Below, piece after piece: positions 38,530-49,661 of a DNA stretch of 64,000 nucleotides. Position numbers and translations under genes: made by a program. The stretch lies in assembly GCF_900100965.1 (NCBI RefSeq), contig NZ_FMUJ01000001.1, positions 234,272 through 298,271 on the forward strand. Reading direction: 5' to 3'. Positions within the stretch are counted from its first letter, which is position 1. Each line of letters opens with the position of its first letter. The DNA is from Variovorax sp. EL159. Lineage in GTDB: Bacteria; Pseudomonadota; Gammaproteobacteria; Burkholderiales; Burkholderiaceae_C. Under the pieces are notes generated by a model. That model ran no database searches, was not told the origin of the DNA, and worked only from the letters and a program-made list of their open reading frames with translations.

Positions 38530-39837
38530 ATGTCTTCGCGCCTGCCGCCTTCCTCGACCCCTTCCGGAGCCCAGGGCCTGCCCCATTCGATCGACTCGAC
38601 GGACATGTGCCGTGCCGGCCGCGAGCTGCTGTCGCTGGCACTGATCGACGCGCGCAACCAGACGCTGCACCTGCTGTCGCTCTATGAAGAAGCCATGGGC
38701 GCCGATGCGCTCGTGCGGCCACCCGCGCCGGAAGAAGAAGGCGTGGTGCCGGCGGCCTGGCTGGCTGGCCACATCGGCTGGTTTGCCGAGTGGTGGATCG
38801 GCCGCAACACGCAGCGCGCCTTTGGCCCCGACTGCCCGGTGCGACCCACGCGGCTCGCGGCGATCGAGCCCGGCGCCGACGACTGGTGGAGCCCGATGCC
38901 GCACGCACCCAGCCATCGCCGCTGGCCCGCGGACCTGCCCGACCTTGGCCAGACCCGCGCCTACCTGCTCGAAACGCTGGAGAGCACGCTCGAGCTGCTG
39001 GAGCATGCGGCCGAGACCGATGCGGGGCTGTACTTCTATCGCCTCGCGCTGTTCCATGAAGACCTGCGCGGCGAGCAGTTCGTTGTGATGGCGCAGACGC
39101 TGGGGCTGCCCCTGGGCATCGAGCAGGCGCCCATTGCCGTCACGCACCCGCCGCTGTTGCTGCCGGCCACGCGCTGGGAGCTGGGGTCGTCCGAGAGCGG
39201 CTTCGCCTTTGCGCAGGAGCGCAGTGCGCACCGGGTCGACGTGCCCGAGTTCGAGATCGATGCGCAACCCGTCACCTGGAACCAGTACATCGAGTTCGTC
39301 GACGACGGCGGCTACGACCGCGAGGAGCTGTGGCACGCCGAGGGCTGGCGCTGGCTGGCCGCGCAGGTCGAGGGACGGCGCGGGCCGCGCCATGTCGAGC
39401 AGATCGGCGTGGCGCGCAACGGCACGGGCGGCTCGGTGCTGCAGCAGCGCTTCGGTGCGACGGTGCGCGCGGCGGGGCACCACAGCGCCGTGCACCTGAG
39501 CTGGTGGGAGGCCGATGCCTGGGCCCGCTGGGCGGGGCGACGCGTTGCGACCGAGGTCGAATGGGAAATCGCGGCGCATGTGGCCGCGCGGCGCGGCTTT
39601 CGCTGGGCCGACGTGCACGAATGGACGGCGGGCACGCTGCAGCCATGGCCCGGCTATCGCGCCGACCCGTGGAGCGCCGGCGGCGAGTTCGACCCCGAGG
39701 CCGCCTTCGGCCGTGCGCGCGTGCTGCGCGGTGCCTCGTTCGCGACGCGTGCGCGCCTGCGTTCGCTCAAGCGCCGCAGCTTCGCGCTGCCAGAGCGCGA
39801 CGACGGCTTCTTCGGCTTCCGGACCTGCGCGTTGTAG
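38530..39837 (+). CDS. SenA/EgtB-like non-heme iron enzyme family protein, one expected iron ligand changed
   Basis: A 435-residue protein with a DinB-like N-terminal domain (about 30-195) and an FGE/sulfatase-modifying C-terminal domain (about 205-435). It has GHIGWFAEWWIGRN and RLALFHEDLRGEQFVVMAQTLGL and ends DDGFFGFRTCAL. EgtB binds iron through three His, the last two as H-x3-H. Here these map to H81 and H176, with R180 at the third site (codon CGC at 39067). The layout is most like selenoneine synthase SenA of Burkholderiales, but no senB or senC (selD-like) gene is adjacent. The start may be M26 (38605). Activity is doubtful without the third His. Divergent from the TRAP genes. Confidence 0.72.
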   Translation: MSSRLPPSSTPSGAQGLPHSIDSTDMCRAGRELLSLALIDARNQTLHLLSLYEEAMGADALVRPPAPEEEGVVPAAWLAGHIGWFAEWWIGRNTQRAFGPDCPVRPTRLAAIEPGADDWWSPMPHAPSHRRWPADLPDLGQTRAYLLETLESTLELLEHAAETDAGLYFYRLALFHEDLRGEQFVVMAQTLGLPLGIEQAPIAVTHPPLLLPATRWELGSSESGFAFAQERSAHRVDVPEFEIDAQPVTWNQYIEFVDDGGYDREELWHAEGWRWLAAQVEGRRGPRHVEQIGVARNGTGGSVLQQRFGATVRAAGHHSAVHLSWWEADAWARWAGRRVATEVEWEIAAHVAARRGFRWADVHEWTAGTLQPWPGYRADPWSAGGEFDPEAAFGRARVLRGASFATRARLRSLKRRSFALPERDDGFFGFRTCAL

Positions 39838-39861
39838 GGGCCGTCCGTCCGTGCGCGCCGC

Positions 39862-41001
39862 TCAGGCTGTGGCGGTCGCCGACACCTGCCGGATCCCCAT
39901 GGCTTTCAGCGTGTCCGCAATCGCCGCGACCGCGCCAGGAATGCCCGCCTCGCCGAAGTGCCCCATGCAGCCGACGCGGAAGGTCTCCACCTGGGTGAGC
40001 TTGCCGGGGTAGAGGATGTAGCCGCGCTTCTTGACCTCTTGATAGAAGGTCTTGAAGTTGTAGTTGGCGTCGTCCGGCGCGTGGAAGGTGATGATGATCG
40101 GCGCCTGGATGGCCGGGTCGAGAAAGCTCCTGAAGCCCAGTGCAGCCAGCCCGTCGATGAGTCCCTTGCAGTTGCGCGCATAGCGTGCGCCGCGTGCCTT
40201 CAGGCCGCCTTCCTCGACGTACTGCGCAATGGCGGTGTCGAGTGCCGCGACCACATGCGTGGGCGGCGTGAAGCGCCATTGCGTGGTCTTTTCCATGTAC
40301 ACCCACTGGTCGTACAGGTCCATGCTTAGCGAGTGGCAGTTGCCTTCGCATTTCTCGAGCGTGCTGCGCTTGATGACCACGAAGCCCATGCCCGGTACGC
40401 CTTCGAGGCACTTGCCCGAAGCAGCGACGACCGCGTCGAAGGGTGTCCTGCGCGCATCGATCTCCAGCGCGCCGAAGGAACTCATGGCGTCGATGATCAG
40501 GCCACGGCCATGCTTTGTAACCACCAGCGCGATCTCGTGCAGCGGGTTGAGCACGCCGGCGCCGGTTTCGCAATGCACCACCGCGACATGGGTGATGCTC
40601 GGGTCCGCAGCCAATGCGCGGTCGACGTCGGCCGGTGACACCTGCTTTTCTTCGGTGTAGTCGATGGTGGTCAGCCTGCGGCCCAGCACCTTGCAGATCT
40701 TCGCGAGGCGCTGGCAGTAAGCGCCGTTGCTCGGCACCAGCACATGGCCGTTGCGCGGAACGACGGTGCCGATGGCCGCTTCCACCGAGAAGGTGCCGCT
40801 GCCCTGCAGCGGAACGCATTCGTGCGTGCCCGTGCCGTGCACGATGTTCAACACTTCCTTGCGGATGCGTGCGGTGATCTGGTTGAAGTCCGCGTCCCAT
40901 GAACCCCAGTCGCGCAGCATCGCTTGGCGTGTGCGGTCCGAGGTGGTCAGGGGGCCGGGCGTGAGCAGGATAGGGTAGCTGGGGTGGGGCGTTTGACTCA
41001 T
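39862..41001 (-). CDS. phnW: 2-aminoethylphosphonate--pyruvate aminotransferase
   Basis: A 379-residue class V PLP aminotransferase of the PhnW family. It starts [21 protein letters not shown] and has [24 protein letters not shown] and the PLP lysine in [10 protein letters not shown] (about residue 196). It converts AEP and pyruvate to phosphonoacetaldehyde and alanine. It is last in the minus-strand importer operon after the permease (46-nt gap). The pathway continues in phnY and phnA on the other side of the regulator. An alanine-glyoxylate aminotransferase reading is less likely given these neighbours. Confidence 0.93.
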   Translation of the reverse strand: MSQTPHPSYPILLTPGPLTTSDRTRQAMLRDWGSWDADFNQITARIRKEVLNIVHGTGTHECVPLQGSGTFSVEAAIGTVVPRNGHVLVPSNGAYCQRLAKICKVLGRRLTTIDYTEEKQVSPADVDRALAADPSITHVAVVHCETGAGVLNPLHEIALVVTKHGRGLIIDAMSSFGALEIDARRTPFDAVVAASGKCLEGVPGMGFVVIKRSTLEKCEGNCHSLSMDLYDQWVYMEKTTQWRFTPPTHVVAALDTAIAQYVEEGGLKARGARYARNCKGLIDGLAALGFRSFLDPAIQAPIIITFHAPDDANYNFKTFYQEVKKRGYILYPGKLTQVETFRVGCMGHFGEAGIPGAVAAIADTLKAMGIRQVSATATA

Positions 41002-41047
41002 GATGTCTCCAGGCGGGGAAAGGAAATGAGAGAGGTGCGATGCGTGT

Positions 41048-42781
41048 TCAGCCGCGGCTCAGGTTGCGCCAGGCCTGCGTGCGCGACAGCAGCACGCGCG
41101 TGAGCAGCGAATAGGCGATGCACACGAGGGTCGAGGTCACGACGATCAGGCTGGCCAGCGCCGCGGCCGGGCCGATGTCGCCGGCGTCGTCCAGATGCAT
41201 GATCGCGACCGAGGCCAGGATGGTCTCGGGCGTGTAGAGAAAGATGGCGCACGACAGGCTGGCCATCGACACCACGAAGAAGTAGCGCCCGATGTCCAGG
41301 ATGGCCGGCAGGCACACCGGTACCGTCACGCGCAGGAAGGTCTTGAAGAACGGCACCTTGAGCGAGGCCGACACGGCCTCGAACTCGTTGTCGATCTGCT
41401 TGAGCGCGGTGACGGCCGTGAGATGGCTCGACGTGTAGTAGTGCACCACCATCGAGATGATCAGGATCGCCATCGTCTGGTAGAGAAAGTTCAGCGGGTT
41501 GGCCGGATGGTTGAAGAACATCACGTAGCCCAGCCCGAGCACCAGCCCCGGCACCGCCATCGACAGCACCGCCATCAGGTGCATGCCGCGGCGCATCAGG
41601 CCGAGGTTGCGCGTCTTCTCGATCAGGTAGGCGCCCACGAACACGATGAGCGAGCCGGCCACGGCGGTGGCCATGGCGACGATCAGGCTGTTGCCGTAGG
41701 CCGCGGCCATGTCGCTTTCGACCAGCACGAAGTGATAGTGCTTGAGCGTGAGCGAAAGGTCATAGGGCCACAGCGAGATCAGCGAGGTGTAGATCGCCAT
41801 GCCGATGGTGGCCAGCAGCAGGCCGCACACCACCGTACAGAACAGCATCAGCAGCAGATCGGCGAGCTTGCGGCGCTTGGGGCTGTAGGGCACCGAGCGG
41901 GCCGTGAGCTGCGCCTTCAGCTTGCGCCGCACCACGTAGTCGATGACGAAGGAAATGATCGACGGAATCAGCAGCAGCATGCCTACCACCGCGCCGATCG
42001 AGAAGTTGTGCTGTCCCACCACCTGCTTGAAGACATCGACCGACAGCACGTTGAAGTTGCCGCCGATCACCTTGGGTGCGCCGAAGTCGCTCACCACGTA
42101 GGTGAAGACCACGGTGGCCGCGCTGATCAGGCCGTACTTGCACGACGGCAGCGTGATGGTCATGAACTGCCGCAAGGGCCGGGTGCGCAGCGCGGTGGCG
42201 GCCTCGTACAGCCGTCCGTCGGCCAGCGACAGGGCGGTGATCAGGATCATCAGCGCATGCGGAAAGGTGTTGTAGACCTCCGCCATGATGATCCCCGGCG
42301 CACCGTAGATCGACACGCCGCCCAGGAGGAACTTGAGCGCCCCCTGGTTGCCGAACCACTGCACGAACGAAATGGCCGACAGCAGCGAGGGCGCCAGCAG
42401 CGGAATCAGCGCGACGAGGCGAAACACCGCCTTGAGCGGCGTCGGCATGCAACTGCGCGTGAGCGCATAGGCGAAGACGAAGGCCGTGGGCACCGAGATC
42501 ATCACCACCGCCGCAGACACCCAGATCGAGTTCCACGCCGCGCGCAGCAGGCTGGGTGTCTGGAAGTAGGTGATGAAATGGGTCAGGCCGACGAAGCGGC
42601 CTTCCCGGTCCTGCACCGCGTGCGCCAGGATGGTCAGCAGCGGCGCGATCAGGAACACGAACAGCATCGCCATCACCACGAGCAGGATGGCGCGGGCGAT
42701 GGTTTCGTCGCGGCTCCAGCGCATGACGGGGCGCGCGCTGAAGGCGGCGAACGCGGTGCGAGGACGGGCGAGCGTGTTCAT
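41048..42781 (-). CDS. 2-aminoethylphosphonate ABC transporter permease, fused double domain (PhnU2-like)
   Basis: A 577-residue permease with two tandem BPD_transp_1 domains (about 60-290 and 340-570), about twelve helices. Two EAA-type loops are visible: [21 protein letters not shown] and [21 protein letters not shown]. The fusion means one protein supplies both membrane halves, as in the PhnU2 family of AEP importers. The start at 42781 overlaps the ATPase stop as ATGA; the longer upstream frame is rejected. Confidence 0.88.
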   Translation of the reverse strand: MNTLARPRTAFAAFSARPVMRWSRDETIARAILLVVMAMLFVFLIAPLLTILAHAVQDREGRFVGLTHFITYFQTPSLLRAAWNSIWVSAAVVMISVPTAFVFAYALTRSCMPTPLKAVFRLVALIPLLAPSLLSAISFVQWFGNQGALKFLLGGVSIYGAPGIIMAEVYNTFPHALMILITALSLADGRLYEAATALRTRPLRQFMTITLPSCKYGLISAATVVFTYVVSDFGAPKVIGGNFNVLSVDVFKQVVGQHNFSIGAVVGMLLLIPSIISFVIDYVVRRKLKAQLTARSVPYSPKRRKLADLLLMLFCTVVCGLLLATIGMAIYTSLISLWPYDLSLTLKHYHFVLVESDMAAAYGNSLIVAMATAVAGSLIVFVGAYLIEKTRNLGLMRRGMHLMAVLSMAVPGLVLGLGYVMFFNHPANPLNFLYQTMAILIISMVVHYYTSSHLTAVTALKQIDNEFEAVSASLKVPFFKTFLRVTVPVCLPAILDIGRYFFVVSMASLSCAIFLYTPETILASVAIMHLDDAGDIGPAAALASLIVVTSTLVCIAYSLLTRVLLSRTQAWRNLSRG

Positions 42782-43908
42782 GGCTTCGGCGTGCGGGCGG
42801 AGAAGGCGCGGATGCGGTTCGCGCGCAGCGCGATGTCGATGGTGTTGCCTTCGCGGATGTCCAGGTCGTGCAACTGGTTGAGCGAAAAGTGCAGGCCCAG
42901 CGTCTGCCCATGCAGCGCATCGGCCGTGACTTCCGCAATGCACAGGCCGCCGAGAAATTCGACCTTGCTGACCCGCGCCCGCAGGCGGTTGGCCGTGTCG
43001 TCGGCCAGGTGCTCGACCGCGCGGTCTTCGGGGCGCAGGTAGAGGTTGACGGCCTCGCCGGGTTCGAAGGCGCCGTCGCAGGCGTCGCACTGCAGTTCCA
43101 TGTCGCCGACCTGGAAGCGGTGGTTGCCCAGCGCCACCGAGCGCAGCACGTTGACCTTGCCCACGAAATCGGCCACGAAGGGCGTGGCCGGCTGTTCATA
43201 GACTTCCATCGGCGTGCCGACCTGCTCGATCACGCCGTGGTTCATGACCACGATGCGGTCGGCCATCGACAGCGCTTCTTCCTGGTCGTGCGTGACCATG
43301 ATGGTCGTGATGCCGACCTGCCTTTGCAGCCGGCGGATTTCACCGCGCAGGCGGATGCGCTCCAGCGCATCGAGCGCAGACAGCGGCTCGTCGAGCAGCA
43401 GGAGGCCGGGGCGCGTGGCAAGGGCGCGCGCCAGCGCCACGCGCTGTTGCTGCCCACCGGAGAGCTGGCTCGGGTACTTGTTGCCCGAGGTGGGCAGGCC
43501 GACGAGCTTCAGCAACTCTTCGACGCGTGCCTTGATGTCGCCGCGCCGGGTGCGGCTGTTGACCAGGCCGTAGCCGATGTTGTCGGCAATCGAGAGATTG
43601 GGAAAGAGCGCATACGACTGGAACACGATGCCGTAGTCGCGCTTGTCCGGCGAGAGCCACGAGACGTCCTTGCCGTTCTGCAGGATCTGCCCGGAGGTCT
43701 GCGTTTCCAGTCCCGCGATGATGCGCAGCAGCGTGGTCTTGCCGCAGCCCGAGGGGCCGAGAAAGCACAGCATCTCGCCCGGATTCACGCGCAGGTGCAC
43801 GTCGCGCAACGCGCTGAAGGATTCGAAGTCCTTGCGCACGCCGACGATCTCGAGCGCGGCGGGCGCGCTCGCAGGCACCGGGGTGGCAATGAACTTGGTG
43901 TCGGTCAT
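42778..43908 (-). CDS. 2-aminoethylphosphonate ABC transporter ATPase (PhnT2-like)
   Basis: A ~376-residue ATPase with Walker A GPSGCGKTT, signature LSGGQQQRVALARAL, Walker B LLLLDEPLSALD, a H-loop MVTHDQEEAL and a C-terminal TOBE-type domain (about 290-370) typical of the POT/spermidine class. The start at 43908 (MTDTKFIAT) is preferred; in-frame ATGs at 43914 and 43923 are possible. It couples to the fused permease encoded next. Confidence 0.9.
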   Translation of the reverse strand: MTDTKFIATPVPASAPAALEIVGVRKDFESFSALRDVHLRVNPGEMLCFLGPSGCGKTTLLRIIAGLETQTSGQILQNGKDVSWLSPDKRDYGIVFQSYALFPNLSIADNIGYGLVNSRTRRGDIKARVEELLKLVGLPTSGNKYPSQLSGGQQQRVALARALATRPGLLLLDEPLSALDALERIRLRGEIRRLQRQVGITTIMVTHDQEEALSMADRIVVMNHGVIEQVGTPMEVYEQPATPFVADFVGKVNVLRSVALGNHRFQVGDMELQCDACDGAFEPGEAVNLYLRPEDRAVEHLADDTANRLRARVSKVEFLGGLCIAEVTADALHGQTLGLHFSLNQLHDLDIREGNTIDIALRANRIRAFSARTPKP

Positions 43909-43989
43909 ATCCATTTTTCGCACTCGTCGTTGGCGGGCGTCACCACTGCGGCGGCGCCCGCGGATTGAAAGTCGGGAATGCCGCGGGGC

Positions 43990-45030
43990 TTACTTGGGTT
44001 CAGCCTTGCCTTCGTAGCGCTTGCTCCACTCCGCCAGGATGCGTTCGCGGTTCTTCGCGGCCCAGTTGATGTCGTTCCTGGCCAGCAGCTTTTCGTAGTT
44101 GTCCGGAATGCCTTCCAGCTTCGAGGCCACGCCGGGGTAGGCCACCACGGCCCACCAGGTGGAGGTGATCTGGTTGGCCTCCTTGCTGGCCATCCAGTCG
44201 GCGAAGCGCTTGGCTTGCGGCAGCTTCGTGCTGGTCTTCATGAGGCTGGTGGCTTCGATGTCCCAGCCCAGGCCTTCCTTCGGGAAGATCAGGTCGACCG
44301 GTGCGCCCGACTTCTTGACCTGGTGCGCGCGGAACTCGAAGGAAATGCCGATGGGGAACTCGCCCGCGCCGGCCTGCTTGCAGGGCTTGGAGCCCGAGTG
44401 CACGTACTGCGCGATGTTCTGGTGCAGCGCGTCCATGTACTTCCAGCCTTCGGCGTCGCCCATGTTCTGCAGCCACGAGGACACGTCGAGATAACCGGTG
44501 CCGCTGGAGGCCGGGTGCGGCATCGAGATCGTTCCCTTGTAGACGGGCTTGGCCAGGTCTTTCCAGGTCTCGGGCTTTGGAAGGCCGAGCTTCTGCGCCT
44601 CGACGCGGTTGAAGCAGATGGTCGCGGCCCAGACGTCCATGCCGACCCAGGCCGGCGGGCGTGCGGCGTCGGAGTACGCGGGGTTCAGTTCCTTGAAGCC
44701 CTTGGGCTCGTAGGGCAGCAGCATGCCTTCCTGTCCCAGCAGGGCGAGGCTGCTGGCGGCCAGGCCGGCCACCACGTCGGCCTGCGGATTGGCTTTCTCG
44801 GCCAGCAGCTTGGCGGTGACGATGCCGGTGGAGTCGCGCACCCACTTCACCTCGATGTCCGGGTTGGCTTTCTCGAAGGCGTCCTTGTAGAGCTTCATGG
44901 CATCGGTTTCGAGCGCCGTGTAGACCAGGAGCGAGGTCTTTTGCGCCCATGCGGCGCCGCTGGCCGCAAGGCCGAGCGTCGCCGCACACAGAACCGCCGT
45001 GAGACGGCGCGTGCTTTGTTTCATCGTCAT
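43990..45030 (-). CDS. 2-aminoethylphosphonate ABC transporter binding protein (PhnS2-like)
   Basis: A 346-residue periplasmic SBP_bac_1-type protein with a signal peptide (cleavage near AWA-QK). It has LLVYTALETDAMKLYKDAFEKANPDIEVKWVRDSTG and the DVWAATICFNRVEAQKLGLPKPETWKDL region of the AEP/iron/spermidine class. An RBS-like GAGAAACAG lies just upstream. It heads the phnS2-T2-U2-W run and is divergent from the GntR gene, with a shared operator. Confidence 0.87.
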   Translation of the reverse strand: MTMKQSTRRLTAVLCAATLGLAASGAAWAQKTSLLVYTALETDAMKLYKDAFEKANPDIEVKWVRDSTGIVTAKLLAEKANPQADVVAGLAASSLALLGQEGMLLPYEPKGFKELNPAYSDAARPPAWVGMDVWAATICFNRVEAQKLGLPKPETWKDLAKPVYKGTISMPHPASSGTGYLDVSSWLQNMGDAEGWKYMDALHQNIAQYVHSGSKPCKQAGAGEFPIGISFEFRAHQVKKSGAPVDLIFPKEGLGWDIEATSLMKTSTKLPQAKRFADWMASKEANQITSTWWAVVAYPGVASKLEGIPDNYEKLLARNDINWAAKNRERILAEWSKRYEGKAEPK

Positions 45031-45114
45031 CTGTTTCTCCTGAGAGGGCTGGCTGTCACTGGAAGAGGTGAGTGGCGGGCTCCGGCTGCTGGCGTGCCAA
45101 GCTCCGGCGAGCGA

Positions 45115-45143
45115 AATGTAGATTGACGATTGATGACTGTCAA
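45115..45143 (-). promoter_or_regulatory. Promoter of the phnS2-T2-U2-W operon
   Basis: On the minus strand the consensus -35 TTGACA (45143-45138), a 17-nt spacer and TACATT (45120-45115) form a strong sigma70 promoter. The -35 box lies in the left arm of the GntR operator at 45136-45161. Confidence 0.7.
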
Positions 45144-45161
45144 TAAAAGATTGTTGACAGT
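45136..45161. promoter_or_regulatory. GntR operator ACTGTCAA-N10-TTGACAGT with two divergent -35 boxes
   Basis: The perfect 8-bp arms (45136-45143 and 45154-45161) each contain a consensus TTGACA on opposite strands: one faces phnS2, the other (45154-45159) faces the GntR gene. Binding of the adjacent FCD-type GntR regulator would block both promoters. Confidence 0.75.
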
Positions 45162-45188
45162 TTTCAATTCTTCGGGAAAATACGCCCC

Positions 45189-47145
<1,957 letters not shown>

Positions 47146-47178
47146 CGACAACCGCGACAACGCCTTCTGGAGCACCCC

Positions 47179-48627
47179 ATGAGCCAAGCCATCCTGAAGC
47201 CAGGCATCGTTCACCGCGAGGCGCTGCGCATCGCCGGTGAGCGCGTTCATCGCGACCGCACGATCGAGGTCACCTATCCGTACACCGGCGAAGTGATCGC
47301 CACCGTGCCCAAGGCCACGCTCGACGACGTGCGCCATGCGCTGCGCATCGCGCGCGACTACAAGCCCACGCTCACCCGCTACGAGCGCTACAAGATCCTG
47401 ATGCGCGCGGGCGAGATCATTGCCTCGCGCCTGGACGAGATGTCGCGCACCATCACGCTCGAGTCGGGCCTCTCGCGCAAGGACTCGCTGTACGAAGTGG
47501 GCCGCGCGTCCGACGTGCTGCTGTTCGCCGCCAACCAGGCGCTGGTGGACGACGGCCAGGTGTTCTCGTGCGACCTCACGCACCACGGCAAGAGCCGCAA
47601 GGTCTACACGATGCGGGAGCCCCTGCAAGGCGCCATCACCGCCATCACGCCGTTCAACCATCCGCTGAACCAGGTGATCCACAAGGTGGCGCCGGCCATT
47701 GCCACCAACAACCGCATCGTGCTCAAGCCCAGCGAGAAGACGCCGCTCACGGCGTTCCTGCTGGCCGACATCCTGTACGAAGCGGGCCTGCCGCCGCAGA
47801 TGCTGTCGGTGCTCACCGGCGACCCGAAGGAGATCGCCGACGAGCTGCTCACCAACGCCGACGTCGACCTCGTCACCTTCACCGGCGGCGTGCCCATCGG
47901 CAAGTACATCGCGGGCAAGGCGGTCTACAAGCGCCAGATCCTGGAGCTGGGCGGCAACGATCCGATCATCGTGATGGAAGACGCCGACGTCGAGGAGGCG
48001 GCCACGCTCGCGGCCAACGGCTCGTACAAGAACTCGGGCCAGCGCTGCACAGCCGTCAAACGCATGCTGGTGCACGAGTCGGTGGCCGACCAGTTCGTCG
48101 AGCTGCTGGTCGCCAAGACCCGCGCGCTGAAGTACGGCGACCCGATGGACCCCGACACCGACATGGGCACCGTCATCGACGAAGCCGCCGCCAAGCAATT
48201 CGAGGCCGTGGTCAATGAAGCCATTGCCGCCGGCGCGAAGCTGCGCTACGGCAACGAGCGCCGCGGTGCGCTCTACTCGCCGACGGTGCTCGACCACGTG
48301 AGCCCGGAAATGACGGTGGCCAAGCACGAGACCTTCGGACCCGTGTCGCCGGTGATCCGCTTCAAGAACATCGACGAGGCGATCCGCATTTCCAACGGCA
48401 CGGCCTACGGCCTCTCGTCGGCGGTCTGCACCAACCGGCTGGACTACATCACGCGCTTCATCCGCGAACTGAACGTGGGCAGCGTCAACGTGCGCGAGGT
48501 GCCCGGTTACCGGCTGGAGCTCACGCCCTTCGGCGGCATCAAGGACTCGGGCCTGGGCTACAAGGAAGGCGTGCTCGAGGCGATGAAGAGCTTCACCAAC
48601 ACCAAGACCTATTCGCTGCCCTGGTAA
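47179..48627 (+). CDS. phnY: Phosphonoacetaldehyde dehydrogenase (ALDH superfamily)
   Basis: A 482-residue NAD(P)-dependent aldehyde dehydrogenase. It has the cofactor and active-site features TPFNHPLNQVIHK, FTGGVPIGKYIAG, LELGGNDPIIVMED (catalytic Glu) and NSGQRCTAVKRM (catalytic Cys). It would oxidise phosphonoacetaldehyde to phosphonoacetate, the substrate of the adjacent PhnA. It lies 2 nt before the PhnZ-like gene. Other aldehyde substrates cannot be excluded from sequence, but the setting makes PhnY the clear choice. Confidence 0.92.
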   Translation: MSQAILKPGIVHREALRIAGERVHRDRTIEVTYPYTGEVIATVPKATLDDVRHALRIARDYKPTLTRYERYKILMRAGEIIASRLDEMSRTITLESGLSRKDSLYEVGRASDVLLFAANQALVDDGQVFSCDLTHHGKSRKVYTMREPLQGAITAITPFNHPLNQVIHKVAPAIATNNRIVLKPSEKTPLTAFLLADILYEAGLPPQMLSVLTGDPKEIADELLTNADVDLVTFTGGVPIGKYIAGKAVYKRQILELGGNDPIIVMEDADVEEAATLAANGSYKNSGQRCTAVKRMLVHESVADQFVELLVAKTRALKYGDPMDPDTDMGTVIDEAAAKQFEAVVNEAIAAGAKLRYGNERRGALYSPTVLDHVSPEMTVAKHETFGPVSPVIRFKNIDEAIRISNGTAYGLSSAVCTNRLDYITRFIRELNVGSVNVREVPGYRLELTPFGGIKDSGLGYKEGVLEAMKSFTNTKTYSLPW

Positions 48628-48629
48628 CC

Positions 48630-49199
48630 ATGAGCCTGAGCATTCCCGATATCGTCGGCCTCTTCGAAACCAAGGGCCACGCGCAGTACGACGGCGAGCC
48701 CGTCACGCAGCTGGAGCACGCGCTGCAATCGGCGCATCTGGCCGAGCAGGAGGGCGCGGACAGCGCGCTGATCGCCGCCTCGCTGCTGCACGACCTGGGC
48801 CACCTGCTGCACGACTTCGGCGGCACGCCGACGCAGCAGGGGCTCGACGACCTGCACCAGTACCGCTGCCTGCCGTTTCTTCGCGCGCTGTTCGGCCCGG
48901 CCACGCTGGAACCGATCAGATTGCACGTGGACGCCAAGCGCTTCCTGTGCGCGCGCGTGCCGGGCTACCTGGAAGCGCTGTCGCCCGACTCGAAACGCAG
49001 CCTGCAGTTGCAGGGCGGCGTGTTCGACTCGGCGCAGGCCAGCGCTTTCGAGGCCTTGCCCTATGCGATGGACGCGGTGCGCCTGCGGCGCTGGGACGAC
49101 ATGGCCAAGCTGGCCGATGCGAAGACGCCCGACCTCGCGTATTACGCGCGGCATTTGGCGCTCGCGTCGAAGCCTGTCGCTGCAGCAGCCCAGGCATGA
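48630..49199 (+). CDS. PhnZ-like HD-domain mixed-valent diiron oxygenase
   Basis: A 189-residue HD protein matching PhnZ closely in its active site. Y20 and E23 (QYDGEPVTQLEH) have the spacing of Y24/E27 of PhnZ as I recall it. Likely diiron ligands are H30, H54-D55 (LLHDLGH), H76, H99 and D156/157. PhnZ cleaves (R)-2-amino-1-hydroxyethylphosphonate to glycine and phosphate after PhnY*, a 2-oxoglutarate-dependent hydroxylase. No PhnY* homologue is in the window. It is linked to phnY and overlaps the GNAT gene as ATGA. Confidence 0.82.
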   Translation: MSLSIPDIVGLFETKGHAQYDGEPVTQLEHALQSAHLAEQEGADSALIAASLLHDLGHLLHDFGGTPTQQGLDDLHQYRCLPFLRALFGPATLEPIRLHVDAKRFLCARVPGYLEALSPDSKRSLQLQGGVFDSAQASAFEALPYAMDAVRLRRWDDMAKLADAKTPDLAYYARHLALASKPVAAAAQA

Positions 49200-49645
49200 G
49201 CGCCACGCGCGCATTCGCCATGCAGCGCCGCCAGGCGACGCCGGAAGACATTCCCTTCCTGCTCGACCTGCGGCAGCGAACGATGAACGGCCACGTGCTG
49301 GCGTCCGGCGGCGAAGTCAGCGACGCGCATCACATGGCGCGGCTGATGCATCGCTTCGAGTGCGCCGAAATCCTGCTGCACGAAGGCGCGCCGGTCGGCC
49401 TGCTCAAGGTGTCGCGCGATCCGCACGAGTGGGTGCTCATCCAGATCCAGCTGGCACCCGGCTACCAGGGCGGCGGCGTTGGTTCCGCTCTGCTGGCCGA
49501 AGTCATCGACGAGGCCGCGCGCGCCGGCGTCGACCTCACACTCAGCGTGCTGAAGGCGAATCCGGCGAAGGCGCTGTACGAGCGCTTCGGGTTCTTCGTC
49601 GAGCGCGAGTCCGAGTTTTCTTTCGAGATGCGGCGCAAGCCCTGA
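49196..49645 (+). CDS. GNAT family N-acetyltransferase (phn cluster)
   Basis: A 149-residue GNAT protein with the acetyl-CoA loop IQLAPGYQGGGVGSALLAEVI (motif A, Q-x2-G-x-G form) and motif B NPAKALYERFGFF. It is translationally coupled to the PhnZ-like gene and followed 16 nt on by an FAD oxidoreductase. In some bacteria a GNAT enzyme (PhnO) N-acetylates AEP, so this may acetylate AEP or a related aminophosphonate. It is not a close PhnO match by eye, so this is inference. Confidence 0.82.
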   Translation: MSATRAFAMQRRQATPEDIPFLLDLRQRTMNGHVLASGGEVSDAHHMARLMHRFECAEILLHEGAPVGLLKVSRDPHEWVLIQIQLAPGYQGGGVGSALLAEVIDEAARAGVDLTLSVLKANPAKALYERFGFFVERESEFSFEMRRKP

Positions 49646-49661
49646 AACCTGCGAGCCCGAC

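Noticed and set aside
38530..39837. Calling this gene egtB (ergothioneine) or a generic sulfatase-modifying factor
   Set aside because: The N-terminal GHIGWFAEWWIGRN and central layout look more like SenA than EgtB, and no egtD, egtC or sulfatase gene is near. Because of the Arg at the third ligand site I give no symbol.
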